From Fimenecus sp045593555 (GTDB lineage Bacteria > Bacillota > Clostridia > Oscillospirales > Acutalibacteraceae): 64,000 nt of DNA. This document shows, piece by piece, positions 49,164 through 58,194 of the stretch; the stretch's first letter is position 1; every line of letters starts with the position of its first letter. Under the pieces are notes generated by a model that saw nothing but the letters and a program-made list of their open reading frames with translations, was not told the DNA's origin and ran no database searches. Where the stretch lies: positions 62,001-126,000 of the forward strand of contig JAZNWU010000010.1 of assembly GCA_045593555.1 (NCBI GenBank), read 5' to 3'. The position numbers and the translations under genes were made by a program.

Positions 49164-51008
49164 TTATACCCTGCCAAATTGTTTTTCAAGTTCGTATTTT
49201 GAAAGCTCTATCATAACAGGTCTTCCGTGAGGACAGAATCTCACTTCGTTATCCTCTACAACCTGTTTTGCAAGTGCTAAAAGCTCCGTATCGGAATTGT
49301 CGTCACCTGCTTTTATTGCACTTCGACACGCAACATTATGATATATCCAATCAAGGTGTTCATTTGTAATATCACGACGGTTTTTTATTATGTATTCTGC
49401 AATTTCACCGATTAATGGCACGATTTCGCAATCTTCCAAATCCATTGGGCAACTGCGGACAATAACAGTACCGTCGCCAAAGTCCTCAATATCAAAACCT
49501 GCTTTACTGATTGTTTCGATATTTTCTGTTACAGCAGAATATTCTTCCTTACCGAGAGTTACTGTAACGGGTGCTAAAAGTATCTGACTACCGTTATTCT
49601 GTGATTCCGACTTAAGTTTGTTAAAGAGGATTCTCTCGTGTGCAGCGTGCTTGTCGATTACACAAAGAGTTCCGTTAAGCTCGATTAAAATATATGTTTT
49701 ATATGCCTCACCGACAAATCGAATGTTATTTTCTATTTTTTCTTCTTTGATTTCTATTGCTTTTTCAGGCTCTGTATTTACCTTTTGAACAGGTTTTGCA
49801 ATCGGGAATTCAATATTGAACGGGTCATCATCCATATCTGCTGAATATTCGATTTTAACATCACTTACAAATGGTACAGGTTCAGAAAGTGGTTTTAATA
49901 CATTTTCAGTAAATGTCATATTTTCCTGAACAGTTGTTTGCCTGAATTCTTGTTGTGGTCTTGCAACAAAATCATTAAAAACATTTTTCTTTTCAGGCAA
50001 ATGGACTTGCTTGATTGCTGTGCTTTCGTTAAGTGCAGATTTTACCGAATGATAAACTGCATCAAAAATTGCTCGTTCATCAGAAAAACGGACTTCGATT
50101 TTTGACGGATGAACATTTACATCAACTAAAGATGGTGGAAGTGTTATAAATAAGATACCACCAGGGAATTTGCCCACCATCACGCTGTTTTTATAGGCAT
50201 TTTCAAATGCTGCCATTATAGTTGTATTTTTTACACTTCTGCCATTCACAAAGAAATACTGCATTCCACGAGAACCACGACAGTTAAACGGTGGAGTTAC
50301 AAGACCCTTGACAGTAACATTTCCAACTGCACTATCTACACTTAAAAGACCGTTTGAAAAGTCCTTGCCAAATGCAGAGAAGCATACATTTTGAAGATTT
50401 CCGTCACCGTTTGTTGTGAATACCTGTTTGCCGTCACGGATAAAACGGATGCTGATTTCAGGATGAGAAAGTGCAAGTTTCTCAACTGCAGATGCAACGA
50501 AATTACCTTCACTTACATCCTTTTTAAGGAATTTCATACGAGCAGGAGTGTTGTAAAAAAGCTCACGGACAATCATTGTTGTACCAACAGCACAACCTGC
50601 GTCGGAAAAGTCAGTTATAATTCCGCCTTCAATTGTAAGGCTTGTGCCCATTTCTTCGTCAGCAGTTTTCGTAATCATATTAACCTTTGATACTGCTGCA
50701 ATTGAAGGAAGTGCTTCACCACGGAAACCAAGTGTTAAAATTGTATTTAAATCTTCGGCTGTTTTAATCTTACTTGTAGCGTGACTTACAAATGCAGTTT
50801 TTACATCTTCACACTCGATACCACAACCGTCATCAGTTACACGGATATATGAAATTCCACCACGCTGAATTTCGACAGTTATGGAGGTAGCACCGGCATC
50901 AACGGCATTTTCCATAAGCTCTTTTACAACAGATGCAGGGCGTTCAACAACCTCACCTGCTGCGATTAAATCAGCCATATGTTTTGGGAGTTTATTTATT
51001 TTTGCCAT
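49164..51008 (-). CDS. mutL: DNA mismatch repair protein MutL
   Basis: 614 residues from ATG 51008 (AGAGGTGACATCA upstream). N-terminal GHKL ATPase: MAKINKLPKHMADLIAAGEVVERPASVVKELMENAVDAG (residues 1-39), DDGCGIE, GFRGEALPSIAAVS, and VNVHPSKIEVRFSD. The C-terminal endonuclease-type domain ends HGRPVMIELSKYELEKQFGRV; the metal-binding DQHAAHERI motif reads DKHAAHERI. It works with MutS, whose gene lies 1.2 kb upstream, split off by three cargo genes. Confidence 0.96.
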   Translation of the reverse strand: MAKINKLPKHMADLIAAGEVVERPASVVKELMENAVDAGATSITVEIQRGGISYIRVTDDGCGIECEDVKTAFVSHATSKIKTAEDLNTILTLGFRGEALPSIAAVSKVNMITKTADEEMGTSLTIEGGIITDFSDAGCAVGTTMIVRELFYNTPARMKFLKKDVSEGNFVASAVEKLALSHPEISIRFIRDGKQVFTTNGDGNLQNVCFSAFGKDFSNGLLSVDSAVGNVTVKGLVTPPFNCRGSRGMQYFFVNGRSVKNTTIMAAFENAYKNSVMVGKFPGGILFITLPPSLVDVNVHPSKIEVRFSDERAIFDAVYHSVKSALNESTAIKQVHLPEKKNVFNDFVARPQQEFRQTTVQENMTFTENVLKPLSEPVPFVSDVKIEYSADMDDDPFNIEFPIAKPVQKVNTEPEKAIEIKEEKIENNIRFVGEAYKTYILIELNGTLCVIDKHAAHERILFNKLKSESQNNGSQILLAPVTVTLGKEEYSAVTENIETISKAGFDIEDFGDGTVIVRSCPMDLEDCEIVPLIGEIAEYIIKNRRDITNEHLDWIYHNVACRSAIKAGDDNSDTELLALAKQVVEDNEVRFCPHGRPVMIELSKYELEKQFGRV

Positions 51009-51051
51009 TGATGTCACCTCTTTTAAATACAAAGTTGAACATTATTTTGAT

Positions 51052-51273
51052 TTATACTTTAACTAAACTCTCGTCAATGATTATTTTTTTACACTCTGCA
51101 CATCTGTATGCTGTTATAGCATTTTCAGTGAGTGAAGTCAGTTTGATTTTGCTTTTGTTTTTCTGAAAAAATCCTGTTTCACTTTTACTTGGATACCATT
51201 CCAAAGGAAATCTAAAGTCAGTTTGGTCGATATAGCCTTTTTCCATTTCATTATTACAATAAGGACATTTCAT
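51052..51273 (-). CDS. Zinc-ribbon protein (DUF6487-like)
   Basis: 73 residues with two Cys pairs (MKCPYCNNEMEKGYI at the start, YRCAECKKIIID at the end) enclosing a polar middle (WYPSKSETGFFQKNKSKIKL). The pattern matches small PF20097-type zinc-ribbon proteins with a PSK-x-x-x stretch. Cytosolic, function unknown. First of three small genes in the gap between mutL and mutS. AGGAGTGATTATATG gives the start. Confidence 0.75.
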   Translation of the reverse strand: MKCPYCNNEMEKGYIDQTDFRFPLEWYPSKSETGFFQKNKSKIKLTSLTENAITAYRCAECKKIIIDESLVKV

Positions 51274-51318
51274 ATAATCACTCCTATTAAACTAACAGTT
51301 TATAGTTTGTATTTCGGG

Positions 51319-51651
51319 TTATATTCCAAAATGAATTATCCATTTATTATCTTTTTGTGCTTTTGATAAAAGCTGATTTAATTCCTGTAATTCAGGGATA
51401 TTTTTTATTACAGAAATAAACTTTTCCATTGATGATGGTGAAATAAGTGTAATTCCACAATATGCAAGACCTTTTCCTTTAACATCAAGTATATGCCAAT
51501 AGAAATCAATGTCGTTTAATTTTTGAACAACCTTTTCTATGTAGTCATCATTTACAGATATACAGTTGAATTTTTCAGGCTCATAATCATCGTATCGTTT
51601 TCCGTGTTCGGGAGCTGTTTGCATAATTCCAAAATCATGGTAAGACATCAC
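51319..51651 (-). CDS. Hypothetical 110-aa protein
   Basis: 110 residues, no signal peptide, no recognised family. It has an acidic middle (YDDYEPEKFNCISVNDDYIEK), mixed alpha/beta content and an amphipathic C-terminus. ATG 51651 is preceded by AAGGAGAAAAAG. It lies alone between the zinc-ribbon gene and the deaminase; possibly a small cargo gene of recent origin. Confidence 0.5.
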   Translation of the reverse strand: MMSYHDFGIMQTAPEHGKRYDDYEPEKFNCISVNDDYIEKVVQKLNDIDFYWHILDVKGKGLAYCGITLISPSSMEKFISVIKNIPELQELNQLLSKAQKDNKWIIHFGI

Positions 51652-51702
51652 TTTTTCTCCTTATTCTTAAATTATAATTCATAATGTCGGCGCGTGGAAA
51701 AC

Positions 51703-51746
51703 CCCTCAATCAACTTCGTTGACAGCTGCCCTCGTCAGAGAGAGCC
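51703..51746 (+). repeat. Diverged copy of the 48-bp palindromic repeat
   Basis: CCCTCAATCAACTTCGTTGAC followed by AGCTGCCCTCGTCAGAGAGAGC: same layout (hairpin + CCCTCGTCAGAG core) as the elements at 40628 and 60170, with several changes. Confidence 0.6.
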
Positions 51747-51762
51747 AAAAAATACCATACAA

Positions 51763-52173
51763 TTAATATACTGATGGATACCATGCGAAAGGCAATAAGT
51801 CTGTTGCTTTAACTTTAACCAAATTACCATTTTCATCATTAACAATAACTTTTATATCAGGACAATATGAAAGTAACATTTGTCTGCAATTTCCACAAGG
51901 TGATATTACACCATTCAAATGTTTTTCGTGTACTGCAACAATTGTATCAAAATCTCTTTCACCCGCTGAAATAGCAATTCCTATTGTTATGTATTCAGCA
52001 CAAGAACCGTGCAAACCATCACAATTCACGCCTTTATAAATGTTACCGTTTTTGCATAAAACTGCACAACCAACAGTGTGATTATATACTCCATCATCAA
52101 AATTGTCTTTTAACACTTCTAAACCAATTGCAATTAGTTTTTTATCAGTGTCATTTAATTGGTATTTTTTCAT
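51763..52173 (-). CDS. Blasticidin-S-deaminase-like cytidine deaminase
   Basis: 136 residues from ATG 52173 (GGAGAAATCATTT upstream). Zinc motif GSCAEYIT (C-x-E) and PCGNCRQMLLSYCPDIKVIV (PCxxC). The sequence around IVAVHEKHLNGVISPCGNCRQ and the end TDLLPFAWYPSVY match blasticidin-S deaminase-type enzymes more than ordinary CDA. Likely roles: pyrimidine salvage or protection against nucleoside antibiotics. Part of the mutS-mutL cargo. Confidence 0.8.
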   Translation of the reverse strand: MKKYQLNDTDKKLIAIGLEVLKDNFDDGVYNHTVGCAVLCKNGNIYKGVNCDGLHGSCAEYITIGIAISAGERDFDTIVAVHEKHLNGVISPCGNCRQMLLSYCPDIKVIVNDENGNLVKVKATDLLPFAWYPSVY

Positions 52174-52220
52174 AAATGATTTCTCCATTTTGACGGAATG
52201 CCGAGTCGTCGTCCCCTACA

Positions 52221-52254
52221 ATTACGAATTGCGAATTACGCATTACGAATTATT
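52221..52254 (+). repeat. Tandem ATTACGAA spacer repeat
   Basis: ATTACGAATTGCGAATTACG and CATTACGAATTATT in series between mutS and the deaminase gene. Simple-sequence-like, units of 8-9 bp. Confidence 0.7.
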
Positions 52255-54860
52255 TAATTCTTTGCTTTATCTATGAGTTCGTAGAGAAGTCCCATTGCTT
52301 CAATTGGGGTTAATGTATTTATATCAATTGTACGAAGTCTGTCCATAATATATTCTCTTGAATTTGATTCAAAAGACATCTGAATTTCAGGCTCTTTTTC
52401 CTCTACTATATCGGAAACCATTTTTGGCTTCATTAAGTCGTTATTTTCAAGAGTTTTAAGAATTGCTTTTGCTCGTTTGATTACATTGTCAGGTACACCT
52501 GCAAGTTTTGCAACCTCGATACCATAGCTTCCGTCAGCACCGCCACGGACAATTCTTCTTAAAAATGTAATATCATCGCCACGTTTTTTTACTGCAATAT
52601 TATAATTCTTAACACCATCAACTGTGCCTTCAAGTTCTGACAATTCGTGATAATGAGTTGCAAAGAGAGTTTTTGCACCGATTTTCTTTTTATCAGCAAT
52701 AAACTCAACAACTGAACGGGCAATACTCATACCGTCAAAAGTAGATGTACCACGACCGATTTCATCAAGAATAATAAGGCTGTTCTTTGTAGCATATTTA
52801 AGGATTTCGGAAACCTCATTCATTTCAACCATAAATGTTGACTGACCTGAAGCCAAATCATCAGATGCACCGACACGGGTGAAAATACTGTCAACAATAC
52901 CTATATCCGCTGATTTTGCAGGGACAAAACATCCCATCTGTGCCATAAGTACGATAATTGCAATCTGTCGCATATATGTGGATTTACCTGCCATATTAGG
53001 ACCTGTGATAACTGCCATTCTGTTATCTTCGCAATCAAGTAATGTGTCGTTAGGAACAAACATCGTCTTTTTCTGTAATACTTCAACAACCGGATGTCTG
53101 CCTTCAGCAATTCTTACAACACCTTTGTCATTTATATCAGGTCTTGTGTAATTATTATTGACAGAAACTGTTGCGAATGAACAGAGAACATCAAGAAGTG
53201 CAACAGCGTGTGCTGTACGCTGAGTTCTTAAATACTCACCTGCTATCTTTTTACGAATAGAATTGAAAATCTCATATTCAAGACCCACAATTCTCTCCTG
53301 TGCACCGAGGACTCTTGTTTCAAGTGCTTTAAGCTCCTCTGTAATATATCTTTCACAATTTGAAAGAGTCTGTTTTCTGATATATGTATCAGGTACTAAT
53401 TCCTTATATGAATTAAGGACTTCAAAGTAATAACCGAACACCTTGTTATAGCCGATTTTAAGCTTTTTGATACCTGTTTTTTCCTGCTCATCTGCTTCAA
53501 GCTTTGCAAGAATACTCTTGCCACCATTTACAATGTCACGGAGTTCGTCAAGTTCCTTATTGAAGCCGTCCTTAATCATTCCACCCTCACGGACTGAAAA
53601 TGGTGCATCTTCTTTAATTGCAACATCAACAAGTGAACACACATCATCAAGAACATCAATTTCGTTGTAAATGTATTTAAGAAGATTGCTGTTTGCAGTT
53701 TTAAGGTTTTCTTTAAGCTGTGGTAGCTTTTCAAGAGTTGTTTTAAGGGATAAAAGTTCCTTTGCGTTTGCTGTGTTATACACAACTCTTGTCATAAGGC
53801 GTTCCATATCGTAAACGCCAACTAAAAGCTCCGTTTCACCCTCACGAAGTTCAGTATTTTTAAAAAGCTCATCAACTGCATTGAGTCGTTTTGAAATTTC
53901 TGCACAATCATAAAGAGGTTGTTCAATAAATGAACGAAGCATACGCTTTCCCATTGCAGTTTTTGTCTTATCAAGCACCCATAAAAGTGAACCTTTTCTG
54001 TCCCTGTCACGCATTGTTTCAAGAAGCTCAAGGTTACGAATTGCAGAAATGCCAAGATTCATTAATTTTGCGTCAGTATAGAAATTTACATTACGGATGT
54101 TTTCCAAATCTCTTTTCTGAGTTGAACGAAGATAAGAAAGTGCTGCACCCAAGGCACAAACTGCAGTATTACGCTGATTTAAAGAAATTGTAGTTAAATC
54201 GTTTGTATTAAAATGCTCCTTGCAGATTTTTTCTGCATTTGAAAACTCAAATTCTTCAATCAATAGCTCAACAGACGCTTCAAGTTTTTTAGAAATAAAC
54301 TCTTTAAGAGAATTAAACGAAACAACTTCCTTGTTAAGGATAATTTCAGTAGGAAGGTATCTTCCCATTTCATTTATAACTCTCTGTTCAATATTTTCAT
54401 TAAATTCTGTTAAATTGACTTCGCCTGTTGAAATATCGATAAAGCACATACCGACATTACCGTTGGATGCACAAACTGATGCGAGATAATTATTCTTTGA
54501 CTCGTCAAGCATTGAACTTTCAATTACAGTACCCGGTGTAATAACACGGATAACATCACGCTTCACAATGCCCTTAGCTGTTGCTGGGTCTTCCATCTGC
54601 TCACAGATAGCAACCTTATATCCTTTTGACACAAGTCTTGCAATATAACCGTCAGCACTATGGAAAGGAACACCACACATAGGTGCTCGCTCCTCTTCGC
54701 CACAATCACGACCTGTAAGAACTAATTCAAGCTCCTTTGATGCTGTTTTTGCATCATCAAAGAACATTTCGTAAAAGTCACCAAGACGGAACATTAATAT
54801 GGTGTCTTCGTAATTCTTTTTTATTTGAAAATATTGTTGCATCATTGGTGAAAGTGCCAT
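52254..54860 (-). CDS. mutS: DNA mismatch repair protein MutS
   Basis: 868 residues. Mismatch-contacting motif GDFYEMFFDDA near the N-terminus (Phe/Glu of the FxE type), connector and lever domains, and the C-terminal ATPase with Walker A GPNMAGKSTYMRQ, DEIGRGTST and THYHEL. Full-length MutS1. ATG 54860, stop at 52254-52256 (TTA within the spacer repeat). The 54861-55086 gap before it is filled with repeats. Confidence 0.97.
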   Translation of the reverse strand: MALSPMMQQYFQIKKNYEDTILMFRLGDFYEMFFDDAKTASKELELVLTGRDCGEEERAPMCGVPFHSADGYIARLVSKGYKVAICEQMEDPATAKGIVKRDVIRVITPGTVIESSMLDESKNNYLASVCASNGNVGMCFIDISTGEVNLTEFNENIEQRVINEMGRYLPTEIILNKEVVSFNSLKEFISKKLEASVELLIEEFEFSNAEKICKEHFNTNDLTTISLNQRNTAVCALGAALSYLRSTQKRDLENIRNVNFYTDAKLMNLGISAIRNLELLETMRDRDRKGSLLWVLDKTKTAMGKRMLRSFIEQPLYDCAEISKRLNAVDELFKNTELREGETELLVGVYDMERLMTRVVYNTANAKELLSLKTTLEKLPQLKENLKTANSNLLKYIYNEIDVLDDVCSLVDVAIKEDAPFSVREGGMIKDGFNKELDELRDIVNGGKSILAKLEADEQEKTGIKKLKIGYNKVFGYYFEVLNSYKELVPDTYIRKQTLSNCERYITEELKALETRVLGAQERIVGLEYEIFNSIRKKIAGEYLRTQRTAHAVALLDVLCSFATVSVNNNYTRPDINDKGVVRIAEGRHPVVEVLQKKTMFVPNDTLLDCEDNRMAVITGPNMAGKSTYMRQIAIIVLMAQMGCFVPAKSADIGIVDSIFTRVGASDDLASGQSTFMVEMNEVSEILKYATKNSLIILDEIGRGTSTFDGMSIARSVVEFIADKKKIGAKTLFATHYHELSELEGTVDGVKNYNIAVKKRGDDITFLRRIVRGGADGSYGIEVAKLAGVPDNVIKRAKAILKTLENNDLMKPKMVSDIVEEKEPEIQMSFESNSREYIMDRLRTIDINTLTPIEAMGLLYELIDKAKN

Positions 54861-54901
54861 ATTTTAATCCTTCTTTGGTAATAGATTTTTATTCACCCGT
54901 T

Positions 54902-54936
54902 TAGTGAAAAGTAAATAGTGAATAATGAATAGTTAA
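54902..54936 (+). repeat. A-rich GTGAATA-type spacer repeat
   Basis: TTAGTGAAAAGTAAATAGTG AATAATGAATAGTTA, with repeats of the unit AGT(G)AATA. A similar string is at 29558-29582. Confidence 0.45.
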
Positions 54937-54985
54937 GGGTCTGCGACGCTGATTTGATTATATATAACAGCAACGCAGTTCCTTC

Positions 54986-55016
54986 ATTTTGCACTTTGCG
55001 TTTTGCATTTTGCACT
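54986..55016 (-). repeat. 31-bp TGCAAAA-type intergenic repeat, copy 2 (inverted)
   Basis: Exact reverse complement of 22196-22226, in the spacer upstream of mutS. Confidence 0.9.
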
Positions 55017-55032
55017 TAAAGGAATCCCTCCA

Positions 55033-55069
55033 CCACCTGCGGTGGTCCCCCTCCCTTTAACAAGGGAGG
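55033..55069. repeat. Paired GC-rich hairpins between the YlbF-like gene and mutS
   Basis: CCACC-TGC-GGTGG (55033-55045) and CCTCCCTT (55050-55057)/AAGGGAGG (55062-55069). Probably a repeat element related to 58596-58732; it may also terminate the YlbF-like gene. Confidence 0.6.
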
Positions 55070-55086
55070 CAGGAACAATTTTTTAA

Positions 55087-55515
55087 TTAGTGGTTGCAGC
55101 CTTCGTCGCCACAGTCACAATGACAACCTGAACAGTCGCCGCCACACTGATGAGCCTTAGGGTCACATGTGTCAGGGTCATCACCGTTTACACACATTGC
55201 AAGAATACCTGTAAGGTAGTTCATAAGCTCGTCAATGTCCTGTCTTGCCTTTTCATAAGCCTGCATATTTGGGTTCATCATAATTTCTGTATAAACACCA
55301 CGGAATTCTTCGTCATAAGCCTTCATCTTACCTTCATCTGGCTCTTCCTTTGATGCTTCATGCTGGTATGAAACCTGAATAAGCTGAATTTTGCTCATAA
55401 GTTCGTTGAGTGCTGTATCTTTTTCGTTAGCCTCAATTGCTTTCTGCATTGCAAGATATCTTTCATCCTGCTGAATTGCTTTACCAAGTTCTCTTGTAAG
55501 TTTTTCAAGTGACAT
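55087..55515 (-). CDS. YlbF/YmcA-family protein with cysteine-rich tail
   Basis: 142 residues from ATG 55515 (AAAGGAG). The N-terminal ~105 residues are helical and match the YlbF/YmcA group (LTRELGKAIQQDERYLAMQKAIEANEKDTALNELMSKIQLIQ; M..NP.MQAYEKARQDIDELMNYLTGIL). The last ~35 residues contain eight cysteines (CDPKAHQCGGDCSGCHCDCGDEGC), a likely Fe-S or metal site. In Bacillus, YlbF-YmcA-YaaT affects RNase Y and sporulation and carries Fe-S clusters. It lies between miaB and mutS, as YlbF-like genes do in other Clostridia. Confidence 0.82.
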   Translation of the reverse strand: MSLEKLTRELGKAIQQDERYLAMQKAIEANEKDTALNELMSKIQLIQVSYQHEASKEEPDEGKMKAYDEEFRGVYTEIMMNPNMQAYEKARQDIDELMNYLTGILAMCVNGDDPDTCDPKAHQCGGDCSGCHCDCGDEGCNH

Positions 55516-55544
55516 TTTTAATAACTCCTTTATTTTACTTTTTA

Positions 55545-56954
55545 TTATACTAATTCTCCACGGACGAGCCAATTAAGTGGTTCTGTCACTTTCACGTGAC
55601 AGAATTTACCAACCAAACTTTTATCGTCAGACGGAAATTCAATAATAACATTACCATCGGTTCTGCCTGCCAGGTAACCGTCAAGGGTTTTGCTATCTCC
55701 TTCACAGAGTACACGGTAGGTTTTACCTTTCATATCTGCACTATGCGTGCCTGCAATACTTTCCTGCAAGTCACAAAGTTCTTTAAACCATTTACTTTTT
55801 TCTTCGTATGGTATAGGGTCGTCCATTAAAGATGCTTTAGTACCCTTTCTGCTTGAGAAAATAAATGTAAAAAGCGAAGTATATCCAACCTCTTTTACAA
55901 GCGATAAGGTATCACAGAATTCTTCGTAAGTTTCCCCCGGGAAACCAACAATTATATCACTCGTAAGAGAAAGTCCTTCGATTTTTTCTTTTGCATAATT
56001 AATAAGTTCAAGATACTTCTCACGAGTATATCGTCGGTTCATCTCTTTTAAAACTCTGTTGTTACCGGATTGAACAGGAAGATGAATATGCTTTGAAGCC
56101 TTTTCACATTCTGCAATTGTGTCGATAAGCTCTTTTGTACAATCCTTTGGATGTGAGGTCATAAATCGGATAGTAAAGTCCCCCGGGATATCATTAAGCT
56201 GACGAATAAGCTTTGAAAAATTTATATCCTCGTCGAGACCTTTTCCGTAAGAATTCACATTCTGTCCAAGCAATGTAATATCTTTATATCCTTCGGCAAC
56301 TATCTGCTTAAATTCAGCTATAATATCCGCTGATTTTCGGCTTCTTTCTCTGCCACGGACATATGGCACAACACAATAAGTACAGAAATTGTCGCAACCG
56401 TACATAATCGGAAGCCAAGCCTTTGCAGAGTTGTCACGAAGTGCAGGAATACCCTCGGCAACAGGATTTGTTTCGGTCATATCTGAAAAAACTCTTTTTT
56501 CACGAGTTAAATATGTTCTGAAGATTTCAGGTATTCTGTGTTGGTCATGAGTACCGAAAACAATATCAACATAAGGATAACTTTTATAAAGCTTTTCACG
56601 GATATGTTCCTGTTGCATCATACAACCACAAAGTGCAATAATAAGATTAGGATTTGACTTCTTTAACTTCTTGATTGCACCAATATTGCCGAAAACTCTG
56701 TCCTCAGCGTGTTCACGGATTGCACAGGTGTTATAGAGAATCAAGTCAGCATCTTCCCTGTCCTCAGTCATTTCATAGCCCATTAATGAAAGTAAGCCTT
56801 TGATTCTTTCACTGTCGGCAACATTACCTTGACAACCATAAGTGTGAACAAATGCTTTAGGACTTGTCCCGTGACGAAGTAAAAGAAGCTCCTTTACATC
56901 GTCTGCTATATTCTTTTGTAATTCAATTTGTTCGTTTGATACAAAGTTTGTCAA
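55545..56954 (-). CDS. miaB: tRNA-i6A37 methylthiotransferase MiaB
   Basis: 469 residues. N-terminal MTTase Fe-S domain (HTYGCQGNVADSERIKG), radical-SAM core with CDNFCTYCVVPYVRGRE (CxxxCxxC), GQNVNSYG and the C-terminal TRAM domain (LAGRTDGNVIIEF). It works after MiaA. The gene adjoins the lipase-like gene (3 nt) and the YlbF-like gene. Confidence 0.97.
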   Translation of the reverse strand: MTNFVSNEQIELQKNIADDVKELLLLRHGTSPKAFVHTYGCQGNVADSERIKGLLSLMGYEMTEDREDADLILYNTCAIREHAEDRVFGNIGAIKKLKKSNPNLIIALCGCMMQQEHIREKLYKSYPYVDIVFGTHDQHRIPEIFRTYLTREKRVFSDMTETNPVAEGIPALRDNSAKAWLPIMYGCDNFCTYCVVPYVRGRERSRKSADIIAEFKQIVAEGYKDITLLGQNVNSYGKGLDEDINFSKLIRQLNDIPGDFTIRFMTSHPKDCTKELIDTIAECEKASKHIHLPVQSGNNRVLKEMNRRYTREKYLELINYAKEKIEGLSLTSDIIVGFPGETYEEFCDTLSLVKEVGYTSLFTFIFSSRKGTKASLMDDPIPYEEKSKWFKELCDLQESIAGTHSADMKGKTYRVLCEGDSKTLDGYLAGRTDGNVIIEFPSDDKSLVGKFCHVKVTEPLNWLVRGELV

Positions 56955-56957
56955 GTT

Positions 56958-57899
56958 TTATACTTCCTTAGTGTAAATTGAGAGTAAAAATGAAACAACA
57001 TCCTTGAAAACAACTTCTCTATCTGTTTCATTTGTAATTTCGTGTCTCATTCCAGGATAGAGAATTGTTGTAGGCTCAATACCTGCTGAAACAAGGCTGT
57101 CTGCAACTGCTAAAACACCTTTACCATTCATACCGACAGGGTCATTTGCACCTGAAATCAACATAACAGGTAATTCCTTTGGAATTCTCAATGCCCAATC
57201 GGAGTCACAAGCCTCACGCATAATATTATAAATATCACGATAACCTGCAAGTGTGTATGTAAAGCCGCAAAGTTCATCATTTGAATAGTTAAGTCTGTTT
57301 TCAGCGTTTTCTGAAAGCCATGCAAGTGAACTTTCCTTGTCAGTTCCCATCATTGAGAAGCCTTTATTCATAATTTCAGCCATTTTGTCAACTCTTCTCA
57401 TAAGACCATACTTGCTTACAAGCATATCAATAAGGTCAACACCGGCATTGATAATATCAGGCATATCACCTGTACCACAAAGAATTACGCCATCGAGTTC
57501 ATAACCGAAATGAACAGCATAAACTCGTGCACAGAATGAACCCATTGAGTGACCAAAAAGAAAATATGGAATATCAGGATTTCTCTTTTTCATAATCTTT
57601 GTGAGAATATGCATATCGTCAACAAGACGCTTATCACCGTTATAGTCACCCATGTAACCAATCTGATAACGGTCTTCAATACTCTTACCGTGACCTAAAT
57701 GGTCATTACCACAAACAACAAAACCGTTTGATGCTAAAAATCGAGCAAATTCGTCATATCTTGCAATATGTTCAGCCATACCGTGAGCAAGTTGAACGAT
57801 ACCGATAGGTGTTAATTCATCATCTTCCCAGATGAGTGTTCTGATTTTATTGATTCCGTTTGATGAGTTAAAATAAGCTTCTTTTCTTACCAATGCCAT
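56958..57899 (-). CDS. Alpha/beta hydrolase (monoacylglycerol lipase-like)
   Basis: 313 residues from ATG 57899 (TTGGAGG upstream). Catalytic Ser in LFGHSMGSFCARVYA, oxyanion region VQLAHGMAEHIARYDEFARFLASNGFVVCGNDHLGHGKS, and the C-terminal Asp/His in MLISGANDPVG and LYPGMRHEI. Serine aminopeptidase_S33/monoacylglycerol lipase type. It heads a long minus-strand series that continues through miaB. Confidence 0.9.
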   Translation of the reverse strand: MALVRKEAYFNSSNGINKIRTLIWEDDELTPIGIVQLAHGMAEHIARYDEFARFLASNGFVVCGNDHLGHGKSIEDRYQIGYMGDYNGDKRLVDDMHILTKIMKKRNPDIPYFLFGHSMGSFCARVYAVHFGYELDGVILCGTGDMPDIINAGVDLIDMLVSKYGLMRRVDKMAEIMNKGFSMMGTDKESSLAWLSENAENRLNYSNDELCGFTYTLAGYRDIYNIMREACDSDWALRIPKELPVMLISGANDPVGMNGKGVLAVADSLVSAGIEPTTILYPGMRHEITNETDREVVFKDVVSFLLSIYTKEV

Positions 57900-57943
57900 A
57901 ACAAAATCCTCCAAACTGCATACTTCTGCATATTAATAGACAA

Positions 57944-57972
57944 ATTATACTACAAAACAAGATTTTTGTCAT
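57944..57972 (-). promoter_or_regulatory. Sigma-A promoter of the hydrolase-miaB unit
   Basis: Minus strand: -35 ATGACA (57967-57972), 17-bp spacer, -10 TATAAT (57944-57949). The rest of 57900-58194 (295 bp) is AT-rich and holds, besides this, only the SCP2 promoter. Confidence 0.7.
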
Positions 57973-58137
57973 TAAAAAATCGTAAATTTTTATATTTTTT
58001 TAATTTTGTAGAGTTGACTATTTTTGTTTTATTTTTAATTTGATTTTTTATTTAATATATTTAAACAAATTGGCTGTTTCTACCAAATCAGACTTGTTTT
58101 TTATATAATTTTAAATAAATTTTGGAAATCTATGAAT

Positions 58138-58166
58138 TTGCAATGAAAAAATATTTATGCTAAAAT
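58138..58166 (+). promoter_or_regulatory. Extended -10 promoter of the SCP2 gene
   Basis: -35 TTGCAA (58138-58143), 17-bp spacer ending TGC, -10 TAAAAT (58161-58166). Confidence 0.65.
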
Positions 58167-58194
58167 TGTAAAAAAAAAATAAGGAGTGAAAACT

